Part shown: positions 20,260 through 30,892 of the stretch, piece by piece
Layout: the number at the start of each line of letters is the position of its first letter
How positions within the stretch are numbered: the stretch's first letter is position 1
Assembly: GCA_013360285.1 (NCBI GenBank)
Contig: JABWCM010000019.1
Span: 1-41,039, forward strand
From: Myxococcales bacterium
GTDB taxonomy: Bacteria > Myxococcota_A > UBA9042 > JABWCM01
Direction: 5' to 3'
DNA length: 41,039 nucleotides
Program-made: the position numbers and the translations under genes
The notes under the pieces: model-generated
The model's database searches: none
Seen by the model: only the letters and a program-made list of their open reading frames with translations
Told to the model about the DNA's origin: nothing

Positions 20260-23200
20260 CTAACTCTCTTGCCCAGCTTCGATTAGTTCCACATCAAGGG
20301 CCAACGCTTTTAGTTCCTTTATCAAAACGTTGAAGGACTCAGGGAGCCCCGCCTCAAGTAGATTATCCCCTTTCACAATGGCTTCATACATTCTCGTCCG
20401 ACCAATTACATCATCGGACTTAACGGTAAGAAATTCTTGCAACGCATATGCAGCGCCGTACGCTTCCATCGCCCAGACTTCCATCTCCCCCAAACGCTGA
20501 CCGCCGAATTGAGCTTTGCCACCAAGCGGTTGTTGGGTTACGAGGGAATATGGCCCAATCGACCTGGCATGTATCTTGTCATCAACCAAATGATGCAATT
20601 TAAGCACGTACATCACCCCTACCGTGACATCGTGATCAAACGCCTCTCCGGTACGCCCGTCGAACACAACTGTTTGACCGTTTGTTTGCATGCCCGCTTG
20701 CGCGAAGAGATCGTGTATTTCCGACTCCTCTGCACCATCAAATACTGGAGTGGCGACATGAATTCCCTCCTTGACCACTTCAGCGAAGCGCACAATTTCA
20801 TCGTCAGACAAGGACTCCACGTATTTCTGCATGTCCGGAGTTGAGAAAACCTTCAACATTTCTTTTCGTATCTTCGCAGCCCCGTAGTGTTCCTGAACGT
20901 ATCTATTTAACAATGCTCCAATTCCCCGCGCAGCCATGCCAAGATGACACTCAAGAATCTGCCCTACGTTCATTCGGCTCGGAACCCCGAGTGGATTGAG
21001 AACAACGTCAACCGGCGTTCCGTCTGCCAAGTAGGGCATGTCTTCTTCCGGCAGAATCCGACTGACAACGCCCTTGTTCCCGTGCCGCCCAGCCATCTTG
21101 TCGCCCACTTGCAACTTACGCTTGATGGCGACGTAAACCTTCACCATCTTAATGACTCCGGGCGGCAACTCATCCCCTTTTTTTAAGCGTTTGATCTTTT
21201 CTGAGAACAACAACTGGACAGCGTGAATCTCGTTTTCCAGATTTTCGGCAATTTGGTATATCTTTTCCTGGGTACCCGCACCGTTCTCCAGTCGTATTTC
21301 GCGGAGGTACTTATCTGGTACCGACACCAACACATCCGGTGTCAACTTTGCTCCCGCAGCAAGTAATATCCTGCCACTGTCGTCGACAAGTTTCGTCGAC
21401 GTAACGTTACCCACAAGAAGTTCGGTCACCCTCTCACGGGCCGCCGCCCGAATAATTCGGACTTCGTCGTCTTGGTCTTTAAGGAGACGATACTCTTCTT
21501 CGTCCTCGATCTGTTGAGCCCTATCGTCTTTGTCCACACCTTTGCGACTAAACACTTGCGCGTAAATGACTGTACCGACAACACCTGGGGGAACCCGGAG
21601 CGAGGTATCACGCACATCTCCGGCTTTCTCACCAAATATCGCACGGAGGAGTTTTTCCTCAGGGCTCAGTTGTGTTTCTCCTTTCGGAGTCACTTTGCCG
21701 ACCAATATATCCCCTGGTTGAACCTCTGCTCCGATACGAATGATCCCAGCATCGTCAAGATCCTTTAATGCTTCTTCCCCTACATTCGGGATATCTCGGG
21801 TGATCTCCTCTTTTCCAAGCTTAGTATCTCGCGCAACACACTCAAATTCCTCAATATGAATCGAAGTAAAGTGGTCCTCTTTTACCACCCGCTCACTAAT
21901 CAGGATCGAATCCTCGAAATTATATCCTCCCCATGGCATAAACGCGACTACGACATTGCGTCCAAGTGCGAGTTCGCCCATGTCCGTTGCGGGACCGTCC
22001 GCGATAACATCCCCCGCTTTGACACGATCACCCTTAAGCACAATGGGTCGCTGATTCACGCAAGTATTCTGATTAGATCTCATGTACTTGATGAGCTTGT
22101 AAATGTCCGGCTTTGCAGACAACTCCTCTGGATCCAAGTCACGCCGAATCACAATTCGACCGGCATCAACGCTCTCGACAACTCCATCGTGCCTAGCTAC
22201 TACCGTTACGCCCGAATCGGCGGCTACCACGCGCTCTAACCCCGTTCCGACAAGCGGCGCACTAGTGCGCATCAGTGGAACCGCTTGACGCTGCATGTTT
22301 GACCCCATTAGAGCTCGATTTGCATCGTCATGCTCAAGAAACGGAATCAGCGAGGCCGCAACAGAAACCAATTGATTAGGGGAAACATCGATCAGGTTGA
22401 CATCATCTGGGCTGGTCATCACAAATTCGCCAGCCTTTCTAGCACTTACGTACTCATCGACCAGCACACCGTTGGTATCAACGTTCGCGTTTGCCTGCGC
22501 AATTGAGTTCGGCTCCTCTTCAAGTGCCGAATAATATCCCACACTATCGGTTACTCTGCCTTCCTCAACGCGCCGGTAGGGCGTTTCGATGAACCCGTAC
22601 TCGTTCACTCGTGCATAGGTCGATAGTGAGGCGATCAGTCCAATGTTTGGACCCTCCGGAGTTTCAATGGGACAAATTCGCCCGTAATGCGTTGTATGAA
22701 CGTCTCGGACTTCAAACCCCGCTCTGTCTCGAGTCAAACCACCGGGGCCCAATGCCGAAAGGCGCCTTTTATGGGTGACCTCACTCAGCGGATTTGTTTG
22801 ATCCATAAACTGAGACAACTGGCTTGATCCAAAATACTCTTTAACGACTGCACTGACGGGCTTTGCGTTAATGAGATCATGCGGCATGAGTGTATCGATC
22901 TCCTGCGACATACTCATGCGCTCTTTGATAGCACGTTCCATCCGAATCAATCCGACTCGATATTGATTCTCCATCAGCTCACCGACCGCACGTACACGTC
23001 GGTTGCCAAGATGATCGATGTCGTCTATCGTGCCTCGACCATTCTTTAGTTCGATCAAGTACTTCACGACGTCTAGAATATCTCGTTTGGTCAGTACAGT
23101 GAGATCGAGAGGCTCTGGGGCCGGTGTTTTACCATCAATACTGGAACGAAACTTGTAATTGAGCTTTAATCGACCCACGTTTGATAAATCGTATCGAGCG

Positions 23201-24402
23201 GGATTAAAGAACAAGTTGTTGAAATGAGTCTTAGCTTGCGCTGGCGTTGACGGGTCTCCAGGTCTAAGCCGGCGGTAAATTTCCAATATCGCGTCGTCTG
23301 CGGTTTGAATTTTGTCCTGTACAAGAGTGTCGCGTAAATACGAACCGACGTTCAGGTTATCGAAGAATAGCACTTCAAATTCGCGAATTCCTCGCTCCCG
23401 AAGTTCCTGAAGTTTCTCTAAGGTGAGTTCATCGTTACACTCGCAGACGACCTCTCCTGTTTCCTCATCAATAATGTCATGAGCCAGCACTTTTTTGTCG
23501 AGATCCTCTTCCTGCAATTGAATTTCACTAATTCCCGCTTCCTTCAATTTGCGGATAACCGCCTTAGTAAACTTGCGATTTCGTCGCACCAATGGTTCGT
23601 TCGTTTCAGGGTGAAGTATCTCGTGCGTCGCCCGCTGATCTCTAATGAGTTCGTAGTTAAGCACTTTCGTAACCGAACCGTCGTCCTTCAAATACACTAC
23701 TTCGGTGTCGTAGAAAAAGTTCAACAACTCCTGCGTGGAATAACCGAGCGCCCTGAGTAGAACCGTAGCGTACATCTTACGCCGCCGGTCGATGCGAACG
23801 TACAATAAATCTTTTTGGTCAAATTCGAAATCAATCCAAGATCCACGATACGGAATGATCCGCGCAGAGTACAACAGCTTACCGCTGGTGTGGGTCTTGC
23901 CCTTGTCATGTTCAAAAAATGCACCGGGTGATCGGTGAAGCTGGCTAACAACAACTCGTTCAGTTCCGTTGATGATGAATGTTCCATTTTCCGTCATCAA
24001 CGGGATTTCTCCGAAATAAACATCCTGCTCCTTCACGTCACGAATCGATTGCGTATTTGCCTCCGGGTTCAGGTCCCATACGACGAGCCTAATAAGCACC
24101 TTTATTGGAGCAGCAAAGGTCATTCCACGCTGTCGGCATTCGTCCACATCGTATTTAGGATCCTCCAACTGATACTGAACGAAATCCAACGAAGAGGTTT
24201 TCGTAAAGTCCTTAATTGGAAAAACACTCTTAAATATACCCTGTAGACCGTAATCTTCTCGCTTCTCCGGCGGAACAAAACGTTGCAGAAACTTCTCATA
24301 GGAATGTTTTTGTATGCTAATCAGGTCGGGAATATCGATGATTTGGGGAATACTGGCATAGTTTTTTCGGATCCGGAGGTTTCTAGCCGATTTATGAGCC
24401 AT
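20260..24402 (-). CDS. rpoB: DNA-directed RNA polymerase subunit beta
   Basis: Beta forms the other pincer and binds rifampicin. The 1,380 residues contain the rifampicin region near residues 520-550 ([16 protein letters not shown], then [14 protein letters not shown]). The key Asp, His and Ser positions are of the sensitive type, so nothing suggests resistance. The C-terminus has [18 protein letters not shown] and the terminal LNVLIKE-like segment ([13 protein letters not shown]). It lies downstream of rplL by about 327 nt and is probably co-transcribed with rplJ-rplL. Confidence 0.99.
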   Translation of the reverse strand: MAHKSARNLRIRKNYASIPQIIDIPDLISIQKHSYEKFLQRFVPPEKREDYGLQGIFKSVFPIKDFTKTSSLDFVQYQLEDPKYDVDECRQRGMTFAAPIKVLIRLVVWDLNPEANTQSIRDVKEQDVYFGEIPLMTENGTFIINGTERVVVSQLHRSPGAFFEHDKGKTHTSGKLLYSARIIPYRGSWIDFEFDQKDLLYVRIDRRRKMYATVLLRALGYSTQELLNFFYDTEVVYLKDDGSVTKVLNYELIRDQRATHEILHPETNEPLVRRNRKFTKAVIRKLKEAGISEIQLQEEDLDKKVLAHDIIDEETGEVVCECNDELTLEKLQELRERGIREFEVLFFDNLNVGSYLRDTLVQDKIQTADDAILEIYRRLRPGDPSTPAQAKTHFNNLFFNPARYDLSNVGRLKLNYKFRSSIDGKTPAPEPLDLTVLTKRDILDVVKYLIELKNGRGTIDDIDHLGNRRVRAVGELMENQYRVGLIRMERAIKERMSMSQEIDTLMPHDLINAKPVSAVVKEYFGSSQLSQFMDQTNPLSEVTHKRRLSALGPGGLTRDRAGFEVRDVHTTHYGRICPIETPEGPNIGLIASLSTYARVNEYGFIETPYRRVEEGRVTDSVGYYSALEEEPNSIAQANANVDTNGVLVDEYVSARKAGEFVMTSPDDVNLIDVSPNQLVSVAASLIPFLEHDDANRALMGSNMQRQAVPLMRTSAPLVGTGLERVVAADSGVTVVARHDGVVESVDAGRIVIRRDLDPEELSAKPDIYKLIKYMRSNQNTCVNQRPIVLKGDRVKAGDVIADGPATDMGELALGRNVVVAFMPWGGYNFEDSILISERVVKEDHFTSIHIEEFECVARDTKLGKEEITRDIPNVGEEALKDLDDAGIIRIGAEVQPGDILVGKVTPKGETQLSPEEKLLRAIFGEKAGDVRDTSLRVPPGVVGTVIYAQVFSRKGVDKDDRAQQIEDEEEYRLLKDQDDEVRIIRAAARERVTELLVGNVTSTKLVDDSGRILLAAGAKLTPDVLVSVPDKYLREIRLENGAGTQEKIYQIAENLENEIHAVQLLFSEKIKRLKKGDELPPGVIKMVKVYVAIKRKLQVGDKMAGRHGNKGVVSRILPEEDMPYLADGTPVDVVLNPLGVPSRMNVGQILECHLGMAARGIGALLNRYVQEHYGAAKIRKEMLKVFSTPDMQKYVESLSDDEIVRFAEVVKEGIHVATPVFDGAEESEIHDLFAQAGMQTNGQTVVFDGRTGEAFDHDVTVGVMYVLKLHHLVDDKIHARSIGPYSLVTQQPLGGKAQFGGQRLGEMEVWAMEAYGAAYALQEFLTVKSDDVIGRTRMYEAIVKGDNLLEAGLPESFNVLIKELKALALDVELIEAGQES

Positions 24403-24729
24403 CGAGTGCTCCTTGCGGATTCATCCCGCTACCTGAAAGTGACGAAGAGATGAAGCGTTACCGCTCCAGTTGGCTTAACAAGATTAGTGACGCGTCAGAA
24501 AATCGTACTGACCCCTATTGAGCGACCTTTTATTTCTGACTGTACGTTTCGACTGGAGGTGCCTAAGCACCTTCTTGTGGTATTTTGATTACCCCGCGCC
24601 GACAAACGCCAAGTTTTGAACTTGTTGTGAAGTTGTTTTTATGGGTTGCGAACGTGCCGCCCGTGAAAGACCAAAACTGGTCCCTCCCACGGTTTCAGCG
24701 CGCTCGCCGTCCCAAACCGGCGGGCATAT
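24403..24729. other. rplL-rpoB spacer with a stem-loop
   Basis: This gap of about 327 bp has no credible gene. A perfect 6-bp hairpin, AGGTGC-CTAA-GCACCT, lies at 24557-24572 without a following T-run on the minus strand. In E. coli the corresponding spacer carries a partial attenuator and an RNase III site, which adjusts rpoBC output against L10-L12. A similar role is an inference from position only. Confidence 0.45.
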
Positions 24730-25116
24730 TTACTTGATTTCAACAGTGGCACCGGCTGCCTCGACCAATGCTTTGATTTTCTGCGCTTCTTCTTTCGAAA
24801 CCCCTTCCTTAATAGGCTTGGGTGCACCGTCGACCAAATCTTTCGCTTCTTTCAAACCCAGCGTAGTTACCGCTCGCACTTCCTTAATTACCTGAATTTT
24901 CTTGTCACCGGCATTTGTGAGAATGACGTCAAACTCAGTTTTTTCCTCCGCTACCGGTGCCGCAGCTCCCCCTCCCCCACTTGGGGCAACCGCTACTGCC
25001 ATCGCCGCTGCTGCAGTGACGCCCCAGGCTTCCTCAAGGTCTTTTGTTAATTGTGCGAGTTCAAGAACTGTCATCTGACTCAGCGCATCTTTTATTTGTT
25101 CTCGTGTGATGGACAT
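24730..25116 (-). CDS. rplL: 50S ribosomal protein L7/L12
   Basis: L12 forms the mobile stalk that recruits translation GTPases. The 128 residues have the N-terminal dimerisation domain ([20 protein letters not shown]). The Ala/Gly-rich hinge ([12 protein letters not shown]) follows, then the C-terminal domain with [30 protein letters not shown] precedes ATG 25116. It follows rplJ by 112 nt. Confidence 0.98.
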   Translation of the reverse strand: MSITREQIKDALSQMTVLELAQLTKDLEEAWGVTAAAAMAVAVAPSGGGGAAAPVAEEKTEFDVILTNAGDKKIQVIKEVRAVTTLGLKEAKDLVDGAPKPIKEGVSKEEAQKIKALVEAAGATVEIK

Positions 25117-25228
25117 TTTTTCTCCTAAAATCGTTAAAGAGTTACATTGTAACTTGTATACATTTTTCCAAACGTGGCATCAGCACTGCGCCAATCCACG
25201 CCACCATGGTCGTAACCCGTTACCTTAC

Positions 25229-25750
25229 TTATGCATTAGTTAATTGTTCCTGTCGTTGCTTAAGCACGAGCAGAAAGTTTCGCGGAACCTGCGTCAACAG
25301 AGTAACCATTTTCTGGGTTGGCCCCCTGAAAACGCTCAAGAACTTCGCCCGTAGTTCATCTCTACCCGGAAGTTCCGCCAAAGCTTTAATTCCGTCGACA
25401 TCAATTGACGACCCGGTGAGATAACCCGCTTTCAGTCGCAACTGACTGTTGTCTTTTGCAAACTGAACCAAGATCTTAGCGGCCGCAACTGGATCGGAGT
25501 TACTCCACGCCACCGCAGTGGGCCCTGCTAGGTGTGCCGCAAGAAACTCTTTGTCTGTTCCCCTAATTGCTAAATGAGTAAGTGTATTCTTTACAACCCG
25601 GTAGCTAACGCCGCTTTCCCGCAATTTCTTACGAAGACCGACAGATTTCGCCACTTCGAGACCGCGAAATTCAGCGAGAATAATCCCAGTGGCACTCGTT
25701 AGTTCGTGCCGCATTTCTTCTACGATTTTTTCTTTTTCATCTTTTTTCAC
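25229..25750 (-). CDS. rplJ: 50S ribosomal protein L10
   Basis: L10 anchors L12 dimers to the 50S stalk base and, as an L10-L12 complex, represses its own mRNA in E. coli. The 173 residues start from GTG 25750 (MKKDEKEKIVEEMRHELTSA) with GAGG upstream. The fold motifs FRGLEVAKSVGLRKKLRESG and YRVVKNTLTHLAI are present, and the C-terminal helix that binds L12 is intact. A long leader and its own promoter lie upstream. Confidence 0.98.
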   Translation of the reverse strand: MKKDEKEKIVEEMRHELTSATGIILAEFRGLEVAKSVGLRKKLRESGVSYRVVKNTLTHLAIRGTDKEFLAAHLAGPTAVAWSNSDPVAAAKILVQFAKDNSQLRLKAGYLTGSSIDVDGIKALAELPGRDELRAKFLSVFRGPTQKMVTLLTQVPRNFLLVLKQRQEQLTNA

Positions 25751-25972
25751 AGGTGCCTCTTTTTTGTCTACAACCTCAAAAGCGGGGTGAGGTATTTTGC
25801 CAGCATATGTCGGCTTCGCGAAACTCCATCACCCTATTCGTGGCAGCTCAACAATCCAAGTCTTTGTTTTAAGGACGGAAAGAGGTAGCTGTGACCAGCA
25901 CACGAATTTCCGTCTCCGCAGGCGGCTTGCCATTAAACATCGAACACGTACCTGCTTCTTAGACAGCACGAC
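25751..25972 (-). promoter_or_regulatory. Candidate L10 (rplJ) mRNA leader
   Basis: From the predicted transcription start near 25972 to the rplJ GTG there is a leader of about 220 nt without a gene. It includes a strong stem GACGGAAA/TTTCCGTC (about 25870-25913 on the minus strand) enclosing a large internal loop. A purine-rich segment (GGGTGATGGAGTTTCGCG) follows. Position and layout fit the autoregulatory L10 leader known upstream of rplJ. I have not folded it or matched it to the family model. Confidence 0.55.
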
Positions 25973-25978
25973 AATCAA

Positions 25979-26007
25979 ATTATTGTCACGTAACCTACGA
26001 TTATCAA
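25979..26007 (-). promoter_or_regulatory. Sigma70-type promoter of rplJ-rplL-rpoB-rpoC
   Basis: Minus strand: TTGATA at 26007-26002, spacer of exactly 17 nt, AATAAT at 25984-25979. Each box has one mismatch to consensus. It sits just after the rplA stop, the same place as the L10 promoter in E. coli. Start is predicted near 25972. Confidence 0.75.
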
Positions 26008-26072
26008 TCGAACTTTTGCCCACACGCAGCACGTGTACGCACGACTATATCAAGACTAAGCGCTGGAGCAAC

Positions 26073-26774
26073 TTAGGGAAGTTCTGCAACCTGAACAGGA
26101 TCGACCTTAACACCCGGCCCCATTGTGGTAGAAACGGCTACACCCCGAACATAACGCCCTTTCGCCGTTGCAGGTTTGAGTCGAATCAATGTATCGATTA
26201 ATGCACGAGCATTTTCTTCCAAAGCATTTGCGGAGAATGACTTTTTCCCAATGGTGCTGTGTACGATGCCCGCTTTTTCTGTCCGAAATTCGATTTTGCC
26301 AGCTTTCGCCTCTTTAACCGCATTTCCGACATCAAAGGTCACAGTACCTACTTTGGGATTGGGCATTAACCCGCGCGGCCCAAGCACTCTGCCGATCTTT
26401 CCGACCGCGCCCATCATATCGGGCGTCGCAATTGCTTTATCAAACTCCAACCAACCGTTTTTAATATCCTCGACAAGGTCATCTCCCCCGACACGATCCG
26501 CCCCCGCGTCCTCTGCTTCTTTGGCTTTTTCCCCCTTTGCAAACACCACGACGCGCGCAGTCTTCCCAGTACCGTGGGGCAACACACATGCCCCTCTCAC
26601 CATCTGGTCCGCATGCCGGGGATTAACGCCCAACTTCACAGCAATATCCACCGACTCCTCAAACTTTGCGTATGAGACGTTTTTCGCCAGCGTAACAGCA
26701 CTTGCCAGGTCATACAAAGCCGTGCGATCTACTTTTGCTACGGCTGCGCGATGCTTTTTTCCTCGTTGACTCAT
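26073..26774 (-). CDS. rplA: 50S ribosomal protein L1
   Basis: L1 forms the stalk on the E-site side and in many bacteria represses the rplK-rplA mRNA. The 233 residues contain [20 protein letters not shown] and [20 protein letters not shown]. The signature [19 protein letters not shown] and a C-terminal [12 protein letters not shown] are also present. It follows rplK by about 70 nt. Confidence 0.98.
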   Translation of the reverse strand: MSQRGKKHRAAVAKVDRTALYDLASAVTLAKNVSYAKFEESVDIAVKLGVNPRHADQMVRGACVLPHGTGKTARVVVFAKGEKAKEAEDAGADRVGGDDLVEDIKNGWLEFDKAIATPDMMGAVGKIGRVLGPRGLMPNPKVGTVTFDVGNAVKEAKAGKIEFRTEKAGIVHSTIGKKSFSANALEENARALIDTLIRLKPATAKGRYVRGVAVSTTMGPGVKVDPVQVAELP

Positions 26775-26845
26775 TGGTATTCCTCACTGCATTCTCGGAA
26801 TCAACTCACCATTTCTAACGAAACGCTGCTCTGACCGCCTCGACA

Positions 26846-27274
26846 CTAATCGACCACGTCAAGTCCCATACTCCGGGCTGTGCCTTCAATAGTCAGAATC
26901 GCTGCGTTGATGTCATTCGCGTACAAATCTGGCATTTTCATCGTGGCAATGTCTCTTATTTGCTTTCTGGTCACCTTACCGACTTTGTCACGGTTTGGAA
27001 CGCTAGAGCCTTTCGCAACTCCCGCTGCCTTCCGTAACAACGTCGACGCTGGCGGCGTTTTTATGACGAAGTCAAAAGAACGATCAGAAAATACAGTAAT
27101 GATGACTGGGGTCGTAAGGCCCGTCTCCATGTCGGCAGTGCGTGCGTTGAACTTTTTCACGAACTCCATGATATTGACGCCATGCTGCCCAAGTGCCGGG
27201 CCTACGGGTGGGGACGGAGTTGCCTTTCCAGCCGGGCACTGTAATTTCACATACGCTGTTATTTTTTTTGCCAT
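26846..27274 (-). CDS. rplK: 50S ribosomal protein L11
   Basis: L11 is at the GTPase-associated centre, binds with L10-L12 and is the thiostrepton-site protein. It is also needed for RelA activation. The 142 residues contain [20 protein letters not shown] and [11 protein letters not shown] at the N-terminus. The RNA-binding domain reads [20 protein letters not shown] and is complete. It follows nusG by 50 nt. Confidence 0.98.
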   Translation of the reverse strand: MAKKITAYVKLQCPAGKATPSPPVGPALGQHGVNIMEFVKKFNARTADMETGLTTPVIITVFSDRSFDFVIKTPPASTLLRKAAGVAKGSSVPNRDKVGKVTRKQIRDIATMKMPDLYANDINAAILTIEGTARSMGLDVVD

Positions 27275-27324
27275 AGTTTCCTCTGGGGTCGCTAAGTAGC
27301 GTCAAGGCTGGGCGATCGGACCCG

Positions 27325-27858
27325 TTATATTCGTTCGACTTCCACAAAGTCCAGTTCGACCGGCGTTGCACGGCCGAAAATCGAAACTAAAACACGCAGC
27401 TTTTGCTTTTCCGGACGCACTTCTTCTACAACGCCATTAAAATTCAAAAACGGACCAGAAATGACACGCACAGTAGAGCCCTCCTCGAAGGTTTGTTTTG
27501 TTTTTGGTCGCTGCGAACCTTCCTCTATTTGCTCTGTTATCTTACGTACTTCGCGTTCCGAGATCGGTGATGGACTCGTGCCATTTCCCACAAATCCCGT
27601 AATCTTCTGCGTACCATTAACCAAGTGCCACGTTTCATCATCTAATGACATTTGCACAAGCATGTAGCCGGGAAAGAACTTTCTCGACGAAGTTCGCTTT
27701 GCCCCACCCTTCACTTCCACCACGCTTTCGGTTGGAATCAAAATTTCGCCGAATTTGTGTTCTAACCTCGCCGTACGAATTCGCTCTTGTAACAACTGAC
27801 GAGCTCTATTTTCGTGACCAGAGTAGGTATGAACGACGTACCACTTGAGTTCTTCCAT
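27325..27858 (-). CDS. nusG: Transcription termination/antitermination protein NusG
   Basis: NusG clamps RNA polymerase and links it to Rho and to S10 on the ribosome. The start at ATG 27858 gives 177 aa ([20 protein letters not shown]) with GGGAGAAC upstream. An in-frame extension to 28071 overlaps secE and is not protein-like. The NGN domain has [20 protein letters not shown]. The KOW motif lies in [20 protein letters not shown]. It follows secE by about 83 nt. Confidence 0.97.
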   Translation of the reverse strand: MEELKWYVVHTYSGHENRARQLLQERIRTARLEHKFGEILIPTESVVEVKGGAKRTSSRKFFPGYMLVQMSLDDETWHLVNGTQKITGFVGNGTSPSPISEREVRKITEQIEEGSQRPKTKQTFEEGSTVRVISGPFLNFNGVVEEVRPEKQKLRVLVSIFGRATPVELDFVEVERI

Positions 27859-27941
27859 GGATGTTCTCCCGCCTCTGTGTATGTGGGAAGCGTTCTTCCG
27901 TGGTCTCCGCAATAGAATTGGACGGTTAAAACGTGACCAAC

Positions 27942-28370
27942 TCAGAAATGGTATATGGAGTTTGTTAGGAACGACCAAAATGCATCGTATAGACCCAGTA
28001 TGATCGCTGCGATTGTGGTGACTACGATAACCACCAAGGTTGAAACGCGGGTTTCTGGCCAAGTAGGCCATGTGACCTTCTTGAGTTCATTTGCGATCTC
28101 GTGGGCAACAGTGCCCACTCGCTCATTACGCCACAGCACAATCACTGTGGCCAATCCAGCGACGAAACCCAACAAATTACTCAAGCGGAAGCCGACGCCG
28201 ATCAACCCGATGTCTACTGTTGGTCCAAACAACTGAAGAACCCACGCAAAGAATTCGGCCGCCACGAACCACAGTAGAAGTCCAAGAACGACGAATGCTA
28301 AATTAACCGACCGTGTGACACTCATTGGCCGCTTCCGAAGCTGTTTGCCAGCCTTGCTTTGAATGGACAT
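27942..28370 (-). CDS. secE: Preprotein translocase subunit SecE
   Basis: SecE clamps SecY in the translocon. The protein (142 aa, or 127 aa if the second ATG at 28325 is used) has two N-terminal hydrophobic segments (VVLGLLLWFVAAEFF and GFVAGLATVIVLW). The conserved amphipathic stretch ANELKKVTWPTWPETRVST and the essential C-terminal membrane helix follow. The three-helix form is typical of proteobacteria, whereas many phyla have only one helix. The start is uncertain because neither ATG has a strong ribosome-binding site. Confidence 0.93.
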   Translation of the reverse strand: MSIQSKAGKQLRKRPMSVTRSVNLAFVVLGLLLWFVAAEFFAWVLQLFGPTVDIGLIGVGFRLSNLLGFVAGLATVIVLWRNERVGTVAHEIANELKKVTWPTWPETRVSTLVVIVVTTIAAIILGLYDAFWSFLTNSIYHF

Positions 28371-28471
28371 GCCACCGCAACAGCCGCGTTGGGACTGGGC
28401 AGACGACTTAACATACTTTCAAACAAAGCACTGACTGAGGTGAAACTATCCGGAGCAGAAGCTCCGATATT

Positions 28472-28547
28472 TGGCAGGCCAGGAGGGATTCGAACCCCCA
28501 ACCCGCGGATTTGGAATCCGCTGCTCTACCGTTCGAGCTACTGGCCT
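28472..28547 (-). tRNA. tRNA-Trp (CCA anticodon)
   Basis: Complete cloverleaf on the minus strand. Acceptor AGGCCAG (28547-28541) pairs with CTGGCCT; the anticodon stem GCGGA/TCCGC has loop TTCCAAA. The T-arm has TTCGAAT. Discriminator G and a genomically encoded CCA end at 28472. It lies between rpmG and secE, so it is probably processed from the tuf-rpmG-secE-nusG transcript. Confidence 0.97.
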
Positions 28548-28573
28548 ACACACAACATTGTACCTTCACAATG

Positions 28574-28753
28574 TTATCGAACTTCCCGATGAATTGTGTG
28601 TTTTCGCTCAAACCGGCAATATTTTTTGAACTCAAGACGTCCCGGCGTACGTTTCTTGTTTTTTGTAGTGCTATAACGAGATACACCCGGAGTGTTTTCT
28701 TTTCGACACTCCGTGCATTCCATGTGCACAATAACTCGATTTCCGGCTGCCAT
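28574..28753 (-). CDS. rpmG: 50S ribosomal protein L33
   Basis: This 59-residue small gene reads [20 protein letters not shown] and then [20 protein letters not shown], followed by [16 protein letters not shown]33 is a zinc-ribbon protein near the E site. Three of the four expected zinc cysteines are present (C13, C16, C46); the fourth (position 49) is Glu. The gene sits between tuf and tRNA-Trp, a common place for rpmG in bacteria with tuf-secE linkage. The stop TAA is at 28574-28576. Confidence 0.95.
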   Translation of the reverse strand: MAAGNRVIVHMECTECRKENTPGVSRYSTTKNKKRTPGRLEFKKYCRFERKHTIHREVR

Positions 28754-28774
28754 ATTTTTTCCCGACTGTGACGC

Positions 28775-28800
28775 CCCCCGGCGAATGGATCGACCGGGGG
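28775..28800. other. GC-rich stem-loop between tuf and rpmG
   Basis: CCCCCGG at 28775-28781 pairs perfectly with CCGGGGG at 28794-28800 around a 12-nt loop. On the minus strand it follows the tuf stop by about 40 nt. No T-run comes after it, so it is not a full rho-independent terminator. It could partially attenuate or mark a processing site. Confidence 0.5.
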
Positions 28801-28841
28801 ACGGCGCTGGATCAGTCTCTCTTCAAGTCACACGAAGAACA

Positions 28842-30035
28842 CTATTCAACAATCGCGGTCACAACACCTGCTCCAACCGTACGGCCGCCTTCGCGGACAG
28901 CAAATCGGAGTCCCGTATCCATAGCGATTGGCTGCAAAAGTGCGATGTCGACTCGGACGTTATCTCCAGGCATCACCATCTCTGTGCCTTCGGGTAAAGT
29001 GACCGACCCCGTCACATCAGTGGTCCGAAAGTAGAATTGCGGACGATACCCATTAAAAAAGGGTGTATGCCGACCACCTTCTTCTTTTGTCAGTACATAC
29101 AGCTCACCTTTAAACTTGGTGTGGGGCTTGATCGACCCAGGTTTTGCCAAAACCTGGCCACGCTCCACGTCCTCTTTCTTCGTTCCACGAAGCAAACAAC
29201 CAAGGTTATCGCCCGCTTGTCCTTGGTCGAGCAACTTGCGAAACATTTCAACGCCAGTGACGGTCGTTTTTGCTGTTTTGCGGATGCCTACAATTTCGAC
29301 TTCGTCGCCGGTCTTCACGGTGCCCCGCTCAACACGGCCCGTGACTACGGTCCCACGGCCCTGAATTGAAAACACATCCTCCACCGGCATCAAGAAGTCC
29401 TTATCAACGGCTCGTTCCGGCATCGGAATATAGCTGTCAACCGCGCTCATCAACTCCATGATGCACTTTGCGTCTTCATGATCCGCGTTTGGAGCGTTCA
29501 ACGCCTTCAGGGCGCTACCACGTACGATGGGGATATCGTCACCTGGGAAGTTGTACTTCGACAGCAATTCCCGCAGCTCCAGCTCCACGAGATCCAACAG
29601 CTCAGGATCTTCAACCGCGTCACATTTGTTCAAAAACACCACAATTGCGGGCACACCGACCTGACGTGCCAAAAGAATGTGTTCACGTGTTTGCGGCATC
29701 GGACCATCGGTGGCGCTGCACACTAGAATTGCTCCGTCCATCTGCGCAGCACCGGTTATCATGTTTTTCACGTAGTCTGCGTGACCTGGGCAGTCTACGT
29801 GAGCGTAGTGACGATTGTCCGTCTCGTACTCGACGTGAGCGGTCGCAATCGTAATACCACGCTCGCGCTCTTCGGGAGCTTTGTCAATCTCGTCAAATGC
29901 GACAAACTTGGCTTTGCCTTTGCTGGCCAACACCTTGGTAATCGCCGCGGTCAGAGTGGTCTTTCCGTGGTCGACATGCCCAATCGTACCGACGTTCACG
30001 TGCGGTTTCGTCCGCTGGAACTTCTCCTTCGCCAT
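28842..30035 (-). CDS. tuf: Elongation factor Tu
   Basis: EF-Tu delivers aminoacyl-tRNA to the ribosome as a GTPase. The 397 residues include GHVDHGKT (about 19-26), [12 protein letters not shown] (switch region), DCPGHADY (81-88) with the catalytic His85, and NKCD (136-139). Domains 2 and 3 are intact ([29 protein letters not shown]). It is not next to fusA but downstream of four tRNA genes, exactly the tufB arrangement of E. coli. It is probably co-transcribed with them. Confidence 0.99.
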   Translation of the reverse strand: MAKEKFQRTKPHVNVGTIGHVDHGKTTLTAAITKVLASKGKAKFVAFDEIDKAPEERERGITIATAHVEYETDNRHYAHVDCPGHADYVKNMITGAAQMDGAILVCSATDGPMPQTREHILLARQVGVPAIVVFLNKCDAVEDPELLDLVELELRELLSKYNFPGDDIPIVRGSALKALNAPNADHEDAKCIMELMSAVDSYIPMPERAVDKDFLMPVEDVFSIQGRGTVVTGRVERGTVKTGDEVEIVGIRKTAKTTVTGVEMFRKLLDQGQAGDNLGCLLRGTKKEDVERGQVLAKPGSIKPHTKFKGELYVLTKEEGGRHTPFFNGYRPQFYFRTTDVTGSVTLPEGTEMVMPGDNVRVDIALLQPIAMDTGLRFAVREGGRTVGAGVVTAIVE

Positions 30036-30140
30036 TGCCTACTCCTCCTGGGATACTTGTGGCCGTGAAGACGACCTCCGAGCTACCACTTACAACTTTG
30101 AGTAACTACATTGCGTTCGCTGAAACCAACTTGCGTCCGC

Positions 30141-30216
<76 letters not shown>

Positions 30217-30296
30217 CTTGGGGCCAATTTCTGGACCCCCAACTTTCGGACGCTTCCGACGACTACATGCGCCGCTTTGCGACGCTCTGCGCCCGG

Positions 30297-30370
30297 AGCG
30301 GGAGACGGGATTCGAACCCGCGACCCTCAGCTTGGAAGGCTGATGCTCTAGCCAACTGAGCTACTCCCGC
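30297..30370 (-). tRNA. tRNA-Gly (UCC anticodon)
   Basis: Acceptor GCGGGAG (30370-30364) pairs with CTCCCGC. The anticodon stem TCAGC/GCTGA has loop CTTCCAA (anticodon TCC, reading GGA). The 3' end is followed by CCG, so CCA is not encoded. It corresponds in position to E. coli glyT. Confidence 0.97.
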
Positions 30371-30411
30371 AAACTTCAAATTCTCAACACTGTGCCACAG
30401 TCCAAGCGCTG

Positions 30412-30497
30412 TGGTGGAGGGGGGAGGATTCGAACCTCCGAAGTCTAATGACGACAGGTTTACAGCCTGTTCCCTTTGGCCACTCGGGAACCCCTCC
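30412..30497 (-). tRNA. tRNA-Tyr (GUA anticodon)
   Basis: A class II tRNA with a long variable arm. Acceptor GGAGGGG (30497-30491) pairs with CCCCTCC. The anticodon loop CTGTAAA sits within ACAGG/CCTGT. The encoded CCA ends at 30412. It is the counterpart of E. coli tyrU. Confidence 0.97.
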
Positions 30498-30535
30498 GGT
30501 ACTATTTTTGCGCGCATGAACCAACCGCGCCGCGG

Positions 30536-30608
30536 AGCTGGCGGTGGGAATCGAACCCGCAACCTGCTGATTACAAATCAGCTGCTCTGCCGATTGAGCT
30601 ACGCCAGC
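30536..30608 (-). tRNA. tRNA-Thr (UGU anticodon)
   Basis: Acceptor GCTGGCG (30608-30602) pairs with CGCCAGC. The anticodon stem GCTGA/TCAGC holds loop TTTGTAA. CCA is not encoded (CCG follows the discriminator). It is the first gene of the tRNA-tuf unit, matching E. coli thrU. Confidence 0.97.
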
Positions 30609-30652
30609 GTTGCGTGCTACACGAGGTATCATCGCCCCGCAAAGGCGACTTC

Positions 30653-30680
30653 GTTTATTTCATTGCCTCGCGACTGTCAA
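30653..30680 (-). promoter_or_regulatory. Possible promoter of the tRNA-tuf operon
   Basis: On the minus strand a perfect TTGACA (30680-30675) is followed after 16 nt by TAAACG (30658-30653), a poor -10. It lies 45 nt upstream of the first tRNA-Thr, a sensible place. The weak -10 keeps this tentative. Confidence 0.35.
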
Positions 30681-30892
30681 GTGGAAAGAACCAATTTGCT
30701 GCTCCCCATTGTCTTACGATGCTATCGACTTGTCGTAGCGTCCAGGGGCAGGGACTATACAGATCTTCGAACGAGTTGGTCAATCAAAAATCGTCGTTCT
30801 CCGATCAAATATCTTAACCATTCGAAAATGGTCACATGTGAACGACACACATCATTGTAGTGTTCAACCATGAGCGCAGTTGATTAGGCGGG

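Noticed and set aside
18210..22840. Rifampicin- or streptomycin-resistance changes in rpoB and rpsL
   Set aside because: The key residues in the rifampicin region and Lys43/Lys88 of S12 are of the sensitive type.
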